A DNA stretch of 14,788 nucleotides from an uncultured Clostridia bacterium (GCA_934636425.1 CAKUAV010000077.1:1-14788), one strand, 5' to 3'. Positions 1-7,341 are shown, counted from the first letter of the stretch. Program-made: numbers and translations. The notes: generated by a model not told the origin, from the letters alone.

Positions 1-27
1 GTGTATCACTGCGCGGCAGCAAGTGGA

Positions 28-42
28 AGCCGCACTGCGGCT
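28..42 (-). other. Short hairpin at the 3' end of the dehydratase gene
   Basis: A perfect 6-bp stem, AGCCGC with GCGGCT around a three-base loop, overlaps the stop codon of the minus-strand gene. No T-run follows on the minus strand, so it is not a classical terminator. Nearly the same 18-base hairpin (16 of 18 bases) occurs in inverted orientation at 7394-7411. Confidence 0.3.
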
Positions 43-1408
43 AGGACCAGATGCGGTCGTTGGAGAATTCGGTGTTCCACTGGTCGGTGGGCTCCCACAG
101 GCCGGGGATTTTCGGGTTGATGTGCGCGCGCAGGAGCTCCTCGTTCAGGTCGTCGAAGCCGAGCCCGGGCTTCTCGCTCAGGTTGATGAAGCCGTTCTCG
201 ATCAGCGGGCGGGGCAGGCCGATCGCCATGTCCTCCCACCACGGCACGTCGGCGGAGTGGCACTCCATCGCCATGACGTTGTGCAGCGCCGCCGCGACGT
301 GCGCCGTCGCCATGCAGGCCACCGGACTGCCCGCCATGTGCAGCGCGCAGGCCACGCCGTGCTCGTCGGCATAGGAGCAGATCTTGCGCAGCTCCAGCGC
401 GCCGCCGCAGGTCATTATGTCCGGATGCAGCATGGACACGGCGTCCGCGTCGATCAGCGCCTTGAAGCCCTCCTTGAGGTATATGTCCTCGCCCGTGCAG
501 ACGGGTATGCAGGTGCTCGCCTTGAGGCGCTTCCACTGCTCGGTGTACATCCACGGGATCATGTCCTCGATCCACGCCAGATTGTACTTCTCCATCCGCC
601 GCGCGAAGCGAATCGCATCCTCCACGCACACATGGCCGAAATGATCGACCGCCAGCGGCACCTCGTAGCCGATTTCGTCGCGAATCTCGGCCACATACTG
701 CTCGAGCATATCCAGCCCCTTCTCCGTCACGCGTATGCCGGTGAACGGATGCGCCGTGGTCACCAGCTGATAGCTGCGCTGATGGCTCACCATGTCCTGC
801 GTCACCGAGCCGCCCTGCACGTTCAGTATGTGCGGCGCGTACTTCTTCATGTCGTCAAGAAGGCCCAGCGGCGCGGTCAGCGTGCCCGGCTCGTCCATCA
901 GAAGGCCTATGCCCAGATCCATCTTGAGGAACGTGAAGCCGCGCTCCATGCGCTCTTTGAGCGCCCTGCCCATGTCGCGGCCGGTGTGGCGGCCTTCTAC
1001 ATCCGTGTCGCAGTAAACGCGGATTTTGTCGCGGAATTTGCCGCCCAGCAGCTGATACATCGGCACGCCGTACGCCTTGCCCGCCAGATCCCAGAGCGCC
1101 ATCTCGATCGCCGAGACGCCGCCGCCCTGCCGGGAGGGGCCGCCGAACTGCTTGATCTTGTGGAAGATCTTGTCCACATTGCAGGGATTCTCGCCGAGTA
1201 TGCGGCTCTTGAGCATCAGCGCGTAGGTCTTTGAGGAGCCGTCGCGCACCTCGCCGAAGCCGCATAGGCCCTGATTGGTGTAGAGCTTGAGTATGGTGTT
1301 GCGCTTGGGCGCGCCGTCAATGTCCACAAAGCGCATATCGGTGATGCGCAAATCGCTGGGTGAGGAGCAGGTGCTGACATTCTGAGAGATCAAATCGCCG
1401 GCGGTCAT
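41..1408 (-). CDS. Enolase-superfamily (mandelate racemase subgroup) sugar-acid dehydratase
   Basis: This 455-residue protein reads as an enolase-superfamily TIM-barrel enzyme that would abstract the proton alpha to a carboxylate and dehydrate an aldonic or aldaric acid to a 2-keto-3-deoxy acid in the cytosol. Visible residues are the KxD pair K162/D164 (FLKMDLG), metal ligands D255 (AVDHFGH), E281 (WIEDM) and E307 (CTGEDIY), and the His-Asp dyad D330 (LHPDIM) and H357 (LHMAGSP). The arrangement fits the acid-sugar dehydratase/racemase subgroup. The substrate cannot be read from sequence: mannonate, galactonate, gluconate and others are possible. About 70 residues between the KxD strand and D255 are longer than usual. 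The ATG start has an AAGGAG site nine bases upstream (minus strand, 1423-1418). The gene is divergent from the AraC regulator, its likely controller. The stop lies 40 bases from the window edge, so what follows is unknown. Confidence 0.9.
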   Translation of the reverse strand: MTAGDLISQNVSTCSSPSDLRITDMRFVDIDGAPKRNTILKLYTNQGLCGFGEVRDGSSKTYALMLKSRILGENPCNVDKIFHKIKQFGGPSRQGGGVSAIEMALWDLAGKAYGVPMYQLLGGKFRDKIRVYCDTDVEGRHTGRDMGRALKERMERGFTFLKMDLGIGLLMDEPGTLTAPLGLLDDMKKYAPHILNVQGGSVTQDMVSHQRSYQLVTTAHPFTGIRVTEKGLDMLEQYVAEIRDEIGYEVPLAVDHFGHVCVEDAIRFARRMEKYNLAWIEDMIPWMYTEQWKRLKASTCIPVCTGEDIYLKEGFKALIDADAVSMLHPDIMTCGGALELRKICSYADEHGVACALHMAGSPVACMATAHVAAALHNVMAMECHSADVPWWEDMAIGLPRPLIENGFINLSEKPGLGFDDLNEELLRAHINPKIPGLWEPTDQWNTEFSNDRIWS

Positions 1409-1464
1409 GGAAAGTCACTCCTTAAAGCATATTATGATTCGGCTGCGCCCGGGGCGTTTTGCGC

Positions 1465-1493
1465 TTGACAAAGCGGAGCCTGTGATTTATGAT
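1465..1493 (+). promoter_or_regulatory. Sigma-A-type promoter of the AraC regulator gene
   Basis: TTGACA at 1465-1470 and TATGAT at 1488-1493 are separated by 17 bases, nearly perfect consensus. Predicted transcription starts near 1500 and leaves an 85-base leader. An imperfect palindrome, CTGTGAT-TTATG-ATAACAG (1480-1498, 6 of 7 arm positions matching), is centred on the -10 and could be a repressor site. Confidence 0.75.
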
Positions 1494-1499
1494 AACAGT

Positions 1500-1505
1500 A
1501 TTATA
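1500..1505 (-). promoter_or_regulatory. Candidate activator-dependent -10 element for the dehydratase gene
   Basis: The minus strand reads a consensus TATAAT at 1505-1500. The matching -35 position (1523-1528, CGCGCG) has no resemblance to consensus. Two direct half-sites lie just upstream of that position. A start near 1493 would give a leader of about 85 bases. A competing weaker -10 (CATAAT, 1436-1431) lies closer to the gene but also lacks a -35. Confidence 0.5.
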
Positions 1506-1530
1506 GCGGATATGAGCCTGTCCGCGCGCT

Positions 1531-1566
1531 AACGATATTACGGAATCTGCAAACTATATTACGAAA
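1531..1566. promoter_or_regulatory. Paired direct half-sites, probable AraC-family operator
   Basis: AACGATATTACGGAA-type sequence at 1531-1545 recurs at 1552-1566 with 13 of 15 bases identical (shared core ATATTACG at 1535-1542 and 1556-1563). The copies are 21 bp apart, two helical turns, in the same orientation. Relative to the minus-strand TATAAT at 1505-1500 they span about -38 to -52 and -59 to -73, the spacing used by AraC at its activating site. The regulator assignment is inferred from proximity. Confidence 0.55.
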
Positions 1567-1584
1567 AATTGCGAGGTGACGGCC

Positions 1585-2481
1585 ATGGACGTGAAAAACG
1601 CCTGCCTTCCCGAGGCGGCGCACAGGCATTCCGAGGTGCGCCTGTTCAGCCGGTGTGTCGAGCCGTTCGAGCGCCCCTTCCGCGAGCATCGCCATTTCCC
1701 GTTCGAGGCGGCGCTCATCCGGGGCGGCAGCGGCCTGTACACGACGCAGCGCGCGGTCTATCCCATCGGCCCGGGCGACGTGTTCCTCTTCGCGTGCAAT
1801 GAGATACACTGCGTCACGCGCATCGATCCCGGCGCGCCGCTGCGGCTGACGAACATACACATAGACCCCGCGTTCCTCTGGCCGGCGGGCGACGCGCCGC
1901 TGTCGCCCCGCTTCCTCGCCATGCCCTTTTCGCACAGCGATGCGTTCGAGAACCGCCTTGCCGCCGGCACGCAGGCCGCGCGCGATATCGCCGCGCTCAT
2001 GCTGGACGTGGAGCGCGAGTTCGACCGCCGCGAGAGCGAATACGCGCTCATGGTGCGCTCAAAGCTCACGGAGCTGTTCGTCACGCTGCTGCGCGAGACC
2101 GACTATCTGGACGAAAAGGCCGTGCAGGGCGCAGCCGCGCAGCACGCCGAGGCGGTGCGCGCCGCCATAGACTATATCCGCGCGCATCTCATAGAGCCGA
2201 TCACGCTTCGCGACATCGCTTCCGCCGTGCAGATGAGCCCCAACTACTTCTGCTCGGTGTTTCGCAAGACCGCGGGCGTGACGCCGTGGGACTACATCAC
2301 GTCGGCGCGTGTCGAGCTGGCCATGCGCTTCATGGAGCAGTGCCCCGACGAGACGCTGCTCAATGTCGCCGTGAGGGCGGGCTTTAACAACACGCAGAAC
2401 TTCAATAAAATGTTCGCCAAGCACACCGGCTGCACCCCCAGCGAGTATCGGCGCAGCGGCTATTCGCTCGGCGAGCTGTAA
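1585..2481 (+). CDS. AraC/XylS-family transcriptional regulator
   Basis: This 298-residue protein has the two-domain AraC layout. An N-terminal cupin-like sensor (around residues 30-90, including YPIGPGDVFLFACNEIHCV) is followed by a C-terminal pair of helix-turn-helix motifs from about residue 195. The first HTH is LRDIASAVQMSPNYFCSVFRK; the second is LLNVAVRAGFNNTQNFNKMF and ends in the family signature TPSEYRR. The start is taken as ATG 1585 because AGGTGA (1574-1579) sits five bases upstream. The in-frame GTG at 1576 is part of that ribosome site. The protein probably binds a sugar or sugar acid and controls the divergent dehydratase gene, its own promoter and the BNR gene 33 bases downstream. 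The effector is unknown. Confidence 0.92.
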   Translation: MDVKNACLPEAAHRHSEVRLFSRCVEPFERPFREHRHFPFEAALIRGGSGLYTTQRAVYPIGPGDVFLFACNEIHCVTRIDPGAPLRLTNIHIDPAFLWPAGDAPLSPRFLAMPFSHSDAFENRLAAGTQAARDIAALMLDVEREFDRRESEYALMVRSKLTELFVTLLRETDYLDEKAVQGAAAQHAEAVRAAIDYIRAHLIEPITLRDIASAVQMSPNYFCSVFRKTAGVTPWDYITSARVELAMRFMEQCPDETLLNVAVRAGFNNTQNFNKMFAKHTGCTPSEYRRSGYSLGEL

Positions 2482-2514
2482 ATCACACTATATATTGGAA
2501 AGGAAGGGTGACAC

Positions 2515-3642
2515 ATGAACAAGGGCGCAATGACTCCCGCGCAGCTGTATGCGGACGCCGGCAGACCGGAATGGAAGGCCGCCGGGCGGCAGTGGCAGGG
2601 CATACCCGCCATAGAGCGCACCGGCAGGGGGCGGCTGTTTGCCTGCTGGTATTCGGGCGGCAAGACCGAGGAGCCGGGCAACATCATCGTCGTTGAAAAG
2701 AGCGACGACGACGGCAGGACGTGGAGCGACGGCTTTTACACCGTGGCGCACGACGACGGCGAGGTGCGCTGCTTCGATCCGGCGCTGTGGATCGACCCCA
2801 AGGGGCGGCTGTGGCTGTTCTGGACGCAGTCGTGGATGTATTACGACAACCGCGACGGCGTGTGGGCGGCTCTCTGCGACGATCCCGACGCGGAAAACGT
2901 CGTCTTTGGCGCGCCGCGCCGGCTGATGAACGGGCTGATGCTTAACAAGCCCATCGTCACGAAGAAGGAGGAGTGGCTCTTCCCCGCGGCGCTGTGGAGC
3001 AGGGCGTTCAGCCGGCCGTGGGAGGATCATCCCGAGCTGCGCGATGAGGAACTGGCCAATGTGTACGCGTCCCTCGACGAGGGCGAGACGTTCGAGCGGC
3101 GCGGCGGCGTGGACATGCCCGAGCGCGCGTTCGACGAGCACTGCCTTGTTGAGCTGAATAACGGCCGCCTGTGGATGACCGTGCGCACGAAATACGGAAT
3201 CGGCCAGGCCTTTTCGTCCGACGGCGGCAGGACGTGGGAGAACATCGGCCCGTCCGGCCACACCGGCCCCAACTCGCGCTTCTTCGTGCGGCGCTTGAAG
3301 AGCGGGCGGCTCATCATGGTCAATCACGTCAACCCCACCTATCAGACCAGCCCGCTGGACTGGAACGCGCGCAACAACCTCATGGCCATGCTCTCGGACG
3401 ACGACGGCAGGACGTGGCGGGGCGCGCTGGTGCTCGATACGCGGAATGAAATCAGCTATCCCGACGGCGTTCAGGCCGACAACGGCGATATATACATTAT
3501 CTACGACCGCGAGCGCTGCGGCGCGCGCGAAATCCTCATGGCCGTGTTCACGGAGGAGGATGTGCTCGAGGGGCGTCTGGTCAGCCCGCGCGGCCGGCTG
3601 CGCCAGCTGGTGAATCGGGCGACGGGGGAGAGGGAGAAGTAA
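2515..3642 (+). CDS. BNR/Asp-box six-bladed beta-propeller protein (sialidase-superfamily fold)
   Basis: This 375-residue protein has four Asp boxes (S-x-D-x-G-x-T-W/F): residues 63-70 (SDDDGRTW), 186-193 (SLDEGETF), 234-241 (SSDGGRTW) and 294-301 (SDDDGRTW). This identifies a sialidase-type beta-propeller. The N-terminal FRIP-like motif, which supplies the first arginine of the carboxylate-binding triad in true sialidases, reads QGIP (residues 28-31). Sialic-acid hydrolysis is therefore doubtful, and another glycan substrate is more likely. No signal peptide is visible, so it should be cytosolic. It starts at ATG 2515 behind an AAGGAAGGG site and probably shares a transcript with the AraC gene. 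The 21-base segment encoding the first Asp box is identical at 2704-2724 and 3397-3417. Confidence 0.85.
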   Translation: MNKGAMTPAQLYADAGRPEWKAAGRQWQGIPAIERTGRGRLFACWYSGGKTEEPGNIIVVEKSDDDGRTWSDGFYTVAHDDGEVRCFDPALWIDPKGRLWLFWTQSWMYYDNRDGVWAALCDDPDAENVVFGAPRRLMNGLMLNKPIVTKKEEWLFPAALWSRAFSRPWEDHPELRDEELANVYASLDEGETFERRGGVDMPERAFDEHCLVELNNGRLWMTVRTKYGIGQAFSSDGGRTWENIGPSGHTGPNSRFFVRRLKSGRLIMVNHVNPTYQTSPLDWNARNNLMAMLSDDDGRTWRGALVLDTRNEISYPDGVQADNGDIYIIYDRERCGAREILMAVFTEEDVLEGRLVSPRGRLRQLVNRATGEREK

Positions 3643-3653
3643 TCGGCAGGCGA

Positions 3654-3698
3654 ATCGGTGTTCATGCCCATGCGGCAATGGCCACAATATTATCACAG
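3654..3698. repeat. Bipartite intergenic direct repeat, copy 1
   Basis: Module one is ATCGGTGTTCATGCCC (3654-3669), with 14 of 16 bases as in copy 2. Module two is CACAATATTATCACAG (3683-3698), identical to copy 2. The modules are separated by 13 bases here and by 4 in copy 2. Confidence 0.75.
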
Positions 3699-3739
3699 AG
3701 CGCATCTCAGGAGTGCTTTTCAAAAATTCCCTAAGACCC

Positions 3740-3763
3740 GAGGGCGGCGTCTTTTCCGCCCTC
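3740..3763. other. GC-rich hairpin downstream of the BNR gene
   Basis: GAGGGCGG (3740-3747) and CCGCCCTC (3756-3763) form a perfect 8-bp stem with an 8-base loop. No T-run follows directly on either strand. It could stabilise the 3' end of the AraC-BNR transcript or act as a weak terminator. Confidence 0.45.
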
Positions 3764-3863
3764 TCTGCGTCTGAAAGCCTTGATCTGACGAAAAATCCGC
3801 TCGCCCTCGAGCCTTTTCCTTTTTGAAAAACATTCCGCGAAACCTTATCGCATGATCAGGCTC

Positions 3864-3899
3864 ATCGGCGTTCATGTCCGCGTCACAATATTATCACAG
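3864..3899. repeat. Bipartite intergenic direct repeat, copy 2
   Basis: ATCGGCGTTCATGTCC (3864-3879) is followed four bases later by CACAATATTATCACAG (3884-3899). It lies just upstream of the candidate promoter of the LtaS-family gene, so it could be a regulator site for that gene. Confidence 0.75.
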
Positions 3900-3941
3900 G
3901 CGCAGCGGAAAGCGAAACCTATTTTCTTTACAATGCGTCTG

Positions 3942-3947
3942 TATAAT
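3942..3947 (+). promoter_or_regulatory. Candidate -10 element for the LtaS-family gene
   Basis: TATAAT at 3942-3947 is a perfect -10 box, 78 bases before the gene. The -35 position (about 3919-3924, CTATTT) is poor, so expression may need an activator or the call may be wrong. Confidence 0.45.
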
Positions 3948-4024
3948 AGGACGAACACGGGACATGAAATCTCTCAACAGGAGACGGCGCGCCAAAAAGG
4001 GGACGCGCGCCCAGCCAATAAGCC

Positions 4025-6046
4025 ATGAAAAAAACAGACCGCAAGGGGCGGGAGAACAGAGCGAAGCGCGTCCGCACGCCGCTGCGCCCGCTGCCCGACA
4101 CATTCCTCAATCGCTGGCCGGTGCTGGCCATGCTGCTGCGCGGCGTAATCATCGATTTTGTGCTGGAATCGCTCTGCCGCCATTCGGTGGTCAAGGCGTT
4201 TTCATTCGTCGTGACCGCGCCGCATATGTTCCTGTACAACGCGCTGATCATCGCCATGACCTACTCGTTCTCGCTGCTGACGACGCGGCGGCTGTTTGTG
4301 GAGATCGTCGTGACTGTGGTCTGGCTCGGGCTGGGCGTCGCCGATTTCATACTGCTCTTTTTCAGGACGACGCCGCTCTCGTTCATCGATCTGACGCTCA
4401 TCCCCTCGGTGAAGAGCATCGCCTATCACTATTTGAGCCTCGCGGCGATGGTGTTCATCGTCATAGGCGTTGTGGGGCTGATCGCGCTGATCGTGATCGG
4501 CCTATTGCGCACAAAGCGCTATGTCGTCCGCTTCAGTCAGGCGGTCTGCATGCCGGCGTGCGCGCTCATGGTGTTCCTCACGACGGTGTTCTTCTCCCGC
4601 GCGGGGATACTGCCGCAGCACTATGACAACCTGATCGCCGCCTATGCCGAGAACGGCTTCGCCTATTGCTTTGCGCGCACGCTGCTCGATCAGGGCATCG
4701 CCCAGCCGGACAACTACGGCGAGAAGAGCGTGGAGGAGATCGTCGCGGAGATCAGCGCGGGCGGCGAAAAGAAGACCGGCATACGCCCCAACATCATACT
4801 GGTGCAGCTCGAGTCGTTCTTCGATCCGGCGCATCTCAACGGGCTGGAGCTGGAGGAAACCCCGACGCCGGTATTCGTACATCTGCGCGATAATTATCCC
4901 AGCGGAAAGCTCACCGTGCCCGTGTTCGGCGGCGGCACCGTGAACACGGAGTTCGAGGTGCTCACAGGCATGAGCATACGCGATTTCGGCGCGGGGGAAT
5001 ACCCCTATCACACCGTGCTTCAGGACAGGCCGTGCGAGTCGATCTGCTATAACCTCAAGGGGGAGGGCTACTCGGCGCACGCCATACACAACAACACCGC
5101 CGTGTTCTACAACCGCTATAAGGTCTACGCCAATCTGGGCTTTGACACGTTCACGTCGATGGAGTACATGAACGGCCTCGAGCTGAACCCGACCGGCTGG
5201 GCGAAGGACAATGTGCTCACCGGCTATATACTCACGGCGCTCGCCTCGACCGACACGCCCGATGTGGTCATGGCCGTCTCTGTGCAGCCGCACGGCAGCT
5301 ATCCCGACGACGAACTGCCCGACCCCACGCCCATAAACACGGGCACAGTGCCGGGCGACGTGCCGGGCAACGCATTCGCCTATTACGTCAGCCAGATCAG
5401 GGAGACCGACGCGTTCGTGGGCGAGCTGGTCGGCGCGCTCTCACAGCTCAGCGAGCCGACAATCGCCGTGTTCTATGGAGACCATCTGCCCAACTTCGCC
5501 ATCACCGACGACATGCTGGACACGGGCAGCATATTCGCAAACGAGTATGTCATATGGAGCAATTTCGACGTGGACGTGCCCGACCGCGATCTCAACGCCT
5601 GGCAGCTGTCGGCCTATGTGATGGACATTGCGGGCTTTGACGACGGGTTGATCACGCGGCTGCATCAGCACTTCAGCGAGAGCAGCAACTATGAGGACGC
5701 GCTGAAGATGCTGGAGTACGATATGCTCTACGGCGATCAGTCGGTCTATAAGGGCAATTTCCCCTATCAGCCCACAGACCTCAAAATGGGGCTGAGGGAG
5801 ATCAGAATCACCGGCGCGCGCTGCGGCGACAAGCTGCTGAGCGTATACGGAGAGAACTTCACAAAGAGCAGCGGCGTCTGCCTGAACGGCGCGTCCTGCT
5901 ATACCGAGTTCGTTTCGCCCAGAGAGCTGCTGGCCGTGGCCGGCGCGCGCGTGGGCGACGAGATCACCGTGCAGCAGGTCAGCGAGGGCATTTCGGTCAG
6001 CCAGACCAGACCGCTGGTGGTCGAGGAAGCGCATCTGGCGCGCTGA
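4025..6046 (+). CDS. LTA synthase-family membrane phosphoglycerol transferase (alkaline phosphatase superfamily)
   Basis: This 673-residue protein has five predicted membrane helices (about residues 31-51, 65-86, 91-113, 137-161 and 171-190) and then an extracellular sulfatase/alkaline-phosphatase-fold domain. Visible active-site elements are E263 (VQLESFFD), T305 in GGGTVNTEFE, equivalent to the catalytic threonine of LtaS, and D486-H487 in FYGDHLPNF. The family transfers glycerol phosphate from phosphatidylglycerol to lipoteichoic acid or related glycans. Residues from about 593 to 665 form an additional segment (GDKLLSVYGENFTKSSGVCLNG) resembling an IPT/TIG-type Ig-like domain. The ATG at 4025 is the first possible start, because an in-frame TAA lies at 4019-4021. 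No good Shine-Dalgarno site precedes it, unlike most neighbours. The exact polymer made is unknown. Confidence 0.88.
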   Translation: MKKTDRKGRENRAKRVRTPLRPLPDTFLNRWPVLAMLLRGVIIDFVLESLCRHSVVKAFSFVVTAPHMFLYNALIIAMTYSFSLLTTRRLFVEIVVTVVWLGLGVADFILLFFRTTPLSFIDLTLIPSVKSIAYHYLSLAAMVFIVIGVVGLIALIVIGLLRTKRYVVRFSQAVCMPACALMVFLTTVFFSRAGILPQHYDNLIAAYAENGFAYCFARTLLDQGIAQPDNYGEKSVEEIVAEISAGGEKKTGIRPNIILVQLESFFDPAHLNGLELEETPTPVFVHLRDNYPSGKLTVPVFGGGTVNTEFEVLTGMSIRDFGAGEYPYHTVLQDRPCESICYNLKGEGYSAHAIHNNTAVFYNRYKVYANLGFDTFTSMEYMNGLELNPTGWAKDNVLTGYILTALASTDTPDVVMAVSVQPHGSYPDDELPDPTPINTGTVPGDVPGNAFAYYVSQIRETDAFVGELVGALSQLSEPTIAVFYGDHLPNFAITDDMLDTGSIFANEYVIWSNFDVDVPDRDLNAWQLSAYVMDIAGFDDGLITRLHQHFSESSNYEDALKMLEYDMLYGDQSVYKGNFPYQPTDLKMGLREIRITGARCGDKLLSVYGENFTKSSGVCLNGASCYTEFVSPRELLAVAGARVGDEITVQQVSEGISVSQTRPLVVEEAHLAR

Positions 6047-6092
6047 GGGCGCATTTATACCGCACAAACGACGACATAAGGAGGATTTCCCC

Positions 6093-7223
6093 ATGCTTGA
6101 CACGCAATATGTGCTGGGCACACCGGCCGACCGCGACGACATCATCGACTTTGCTAACTATGTCTTTTCACAGGCGCACGTCCCGCATGATTTCAAGAAG
6201 CTGCTGCCCAAGACCTACGCCGACGGCGTGGAGGGCATAGAGCAGTGGCATTTCCTCGCCAAGCAGAACGGCAAGATCCGCGGCATGGTCGCCTGCAGGC
6301 CGCTCACAATGCGCGTGCTGGACAAGACGCTTCAATACGGCAGCGTGGGCACTGTGTCGGTGCATCCCTATTCGCGCGGCGAGGGGCACATGAAGGTGCT
6401 CATGGCGCTGATGACCGCCGATGCCCGGGCGAAGAACGACGATCTGCTCTTCCTGGGCGGCCAGCGCCAGCGCTACAACTATTTCGGCTTCGAGCAGGCC
6501 GGCATGGCGCTCAGCTGCTCGGTCGGCGCCACCAATGTGCGCCACGCGCTGAAGAATGTGGACGCGTCGGGCGTGACGTTCAGCGAGCTGAGCGAGGACA
6601 GGCCGGAGGAGGTCGATTACGCCTGCCGGCTCTCTCAGACGCAGCCGGTGCACGGCGAGCGGCCGCGCGGCGAGTTCCTCGCGATCATGCACAGCTGGAA
6701 TTCGACATGCAGGCTGATTCGCATTGACGGCCGCATGGCGGGCTACATCATGGGCGACGGCCGCGAGCTGGTGCTCGAGGAGGAGCGCCTGCTGCCGCTG
6801 GTCATAAAGGCGCTGTTTGATCAGAATCCCGGGCGCGAGTCGCTGTCGCTGTTCGTGCCGCCCTTCTGCACGGAGCGCGCGCGCTTTCTGGCGCGGCTGA
6901 GCGAGGGCGTGTCGATCAGGCAGGTTGAGCTGATCGACGTGCTGAACTGGAAGAACGTGCTCGAGGCGTTCTTCCTGCTCAAGGCGAGCTACATGGCGCT
7001 GGAGGACGGCGAAGCGTGCGTGCGCGTCGACAATCAGACGGTGACCATATGCGTGAAGGACGGCGTGCCCACGGTGCGCGAGGGCGGCGACAACCCGATC
7101 GATATGGAGCATCTGGAGGCGCAGCGCCTGTTCTTCGGCCTGGAGCAGACTGTGCTGCCCGATCCGGGCTACAAGAACTGGCTGCCGCTGCCGTTCTTCA
7201 TCTCGACGGCGGACACGTTCTAA
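6093..7223 (+). CDS. GNAT-family N-acetyltransferase, Eis-like multidomain type
   Basis: This 376-residue protein has an N-terminal GNAT fold with the acetyl-CoA pyrophosphate-binding stretch GTVSVHPYSRGEGHM (around residues 86-100; R95-G96-E97-G98). A second GNAT-like region and a C-terminal segment (about 290-370) suggest the Eis architecture, with an SCP2-like tail holding the C-terminal carboxylate. Eis-type enzymes acetylate amines on aminoglycosides, peptides or other small molecules; the substrate here is unknown. The start has an excellent AAGGAGGA site (6078-6085). The gene follows the LtaS-family gene by 46 bases, so co-transcription is likely, but a shared function cannot be shown. 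Confidence 0.85.
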   Translation: MLDTQYVLGTPADRDDIIDFANYVFSQAHVPHDFKKLLPKTYADGVEGIEQWHFLAKQNGKIRGMVACRPLTMRVLDKTLQYGSVGTVSVHPYSRGEGHMKVLMALMTADARAKNDDLLFLGGQRQRYNYFGFEQAGMALSCSVGATNVRHALKNVDASGVTFSELSEDRPEEVDYACRLSQTQPVHGERPRGEFLAIMHSWNSTCRLIRIDGRMAGYIMGDGRELVLEEERLLPLVIKALFDQNPGRESLSLFVPPFCTERARFLARLSEGVSIRQVELIDVLNWKNVLEAFFLLKASYMALEDGEACVRVDNQTVTICVKDGVPTVREGGDNPIDMEHLEAQRLFFGLEQTVLPDPGYKNWLPLPFFISTADTF

Positions 7224-7228
7224 GGCCG

Positions 7229-7245
7229 GGCCGGCAGTGCCGGCC
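7229..7245 (+). terminator. GC hairpin after the acetyltransferase gene, possible terminator
   Basis: GGCCGGC (7229-7235) and GCCGGCC (7239-7245) make a perfect 7-bp stem with loop AGT, starting five bases after the stop. No U-tract follows, so termination efficiency is uncertain. Confidence 0.45.
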
Positions 7246-7341
7246 TCCACACCGCTTCGCGCACGCAACCCGACTCTTCGCCGCTTGAGGGCGGCTCGAG
7301 TCTGGACGTTGGTGCGTGTAGATAGCATCGCTATACAGCAC

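Larger units (their letters stand above)
3643..4024. other. Intergenic regulatory stretch with a two-part direct repeat
   Basis: No gene is supported here. The stretch holds a bipartite direct repeat (3654-3698 and 3864-3899), an 8-bp hairpin (3740-3763), AT-rich sequence from about 3790 to 3850, and a candidate promoter for the downstream LtaS-family gene. Confidence 0.7.

Noticed and set aside
23..1234. Long plus-strand open frame opposite the dehydratase gene
   Set aside because: It is a high-GC antisense shadow rich in Arg/His/Ala with no family signature; the minus strand shows all catalytic residues of an enolase-superfamily enzyme.
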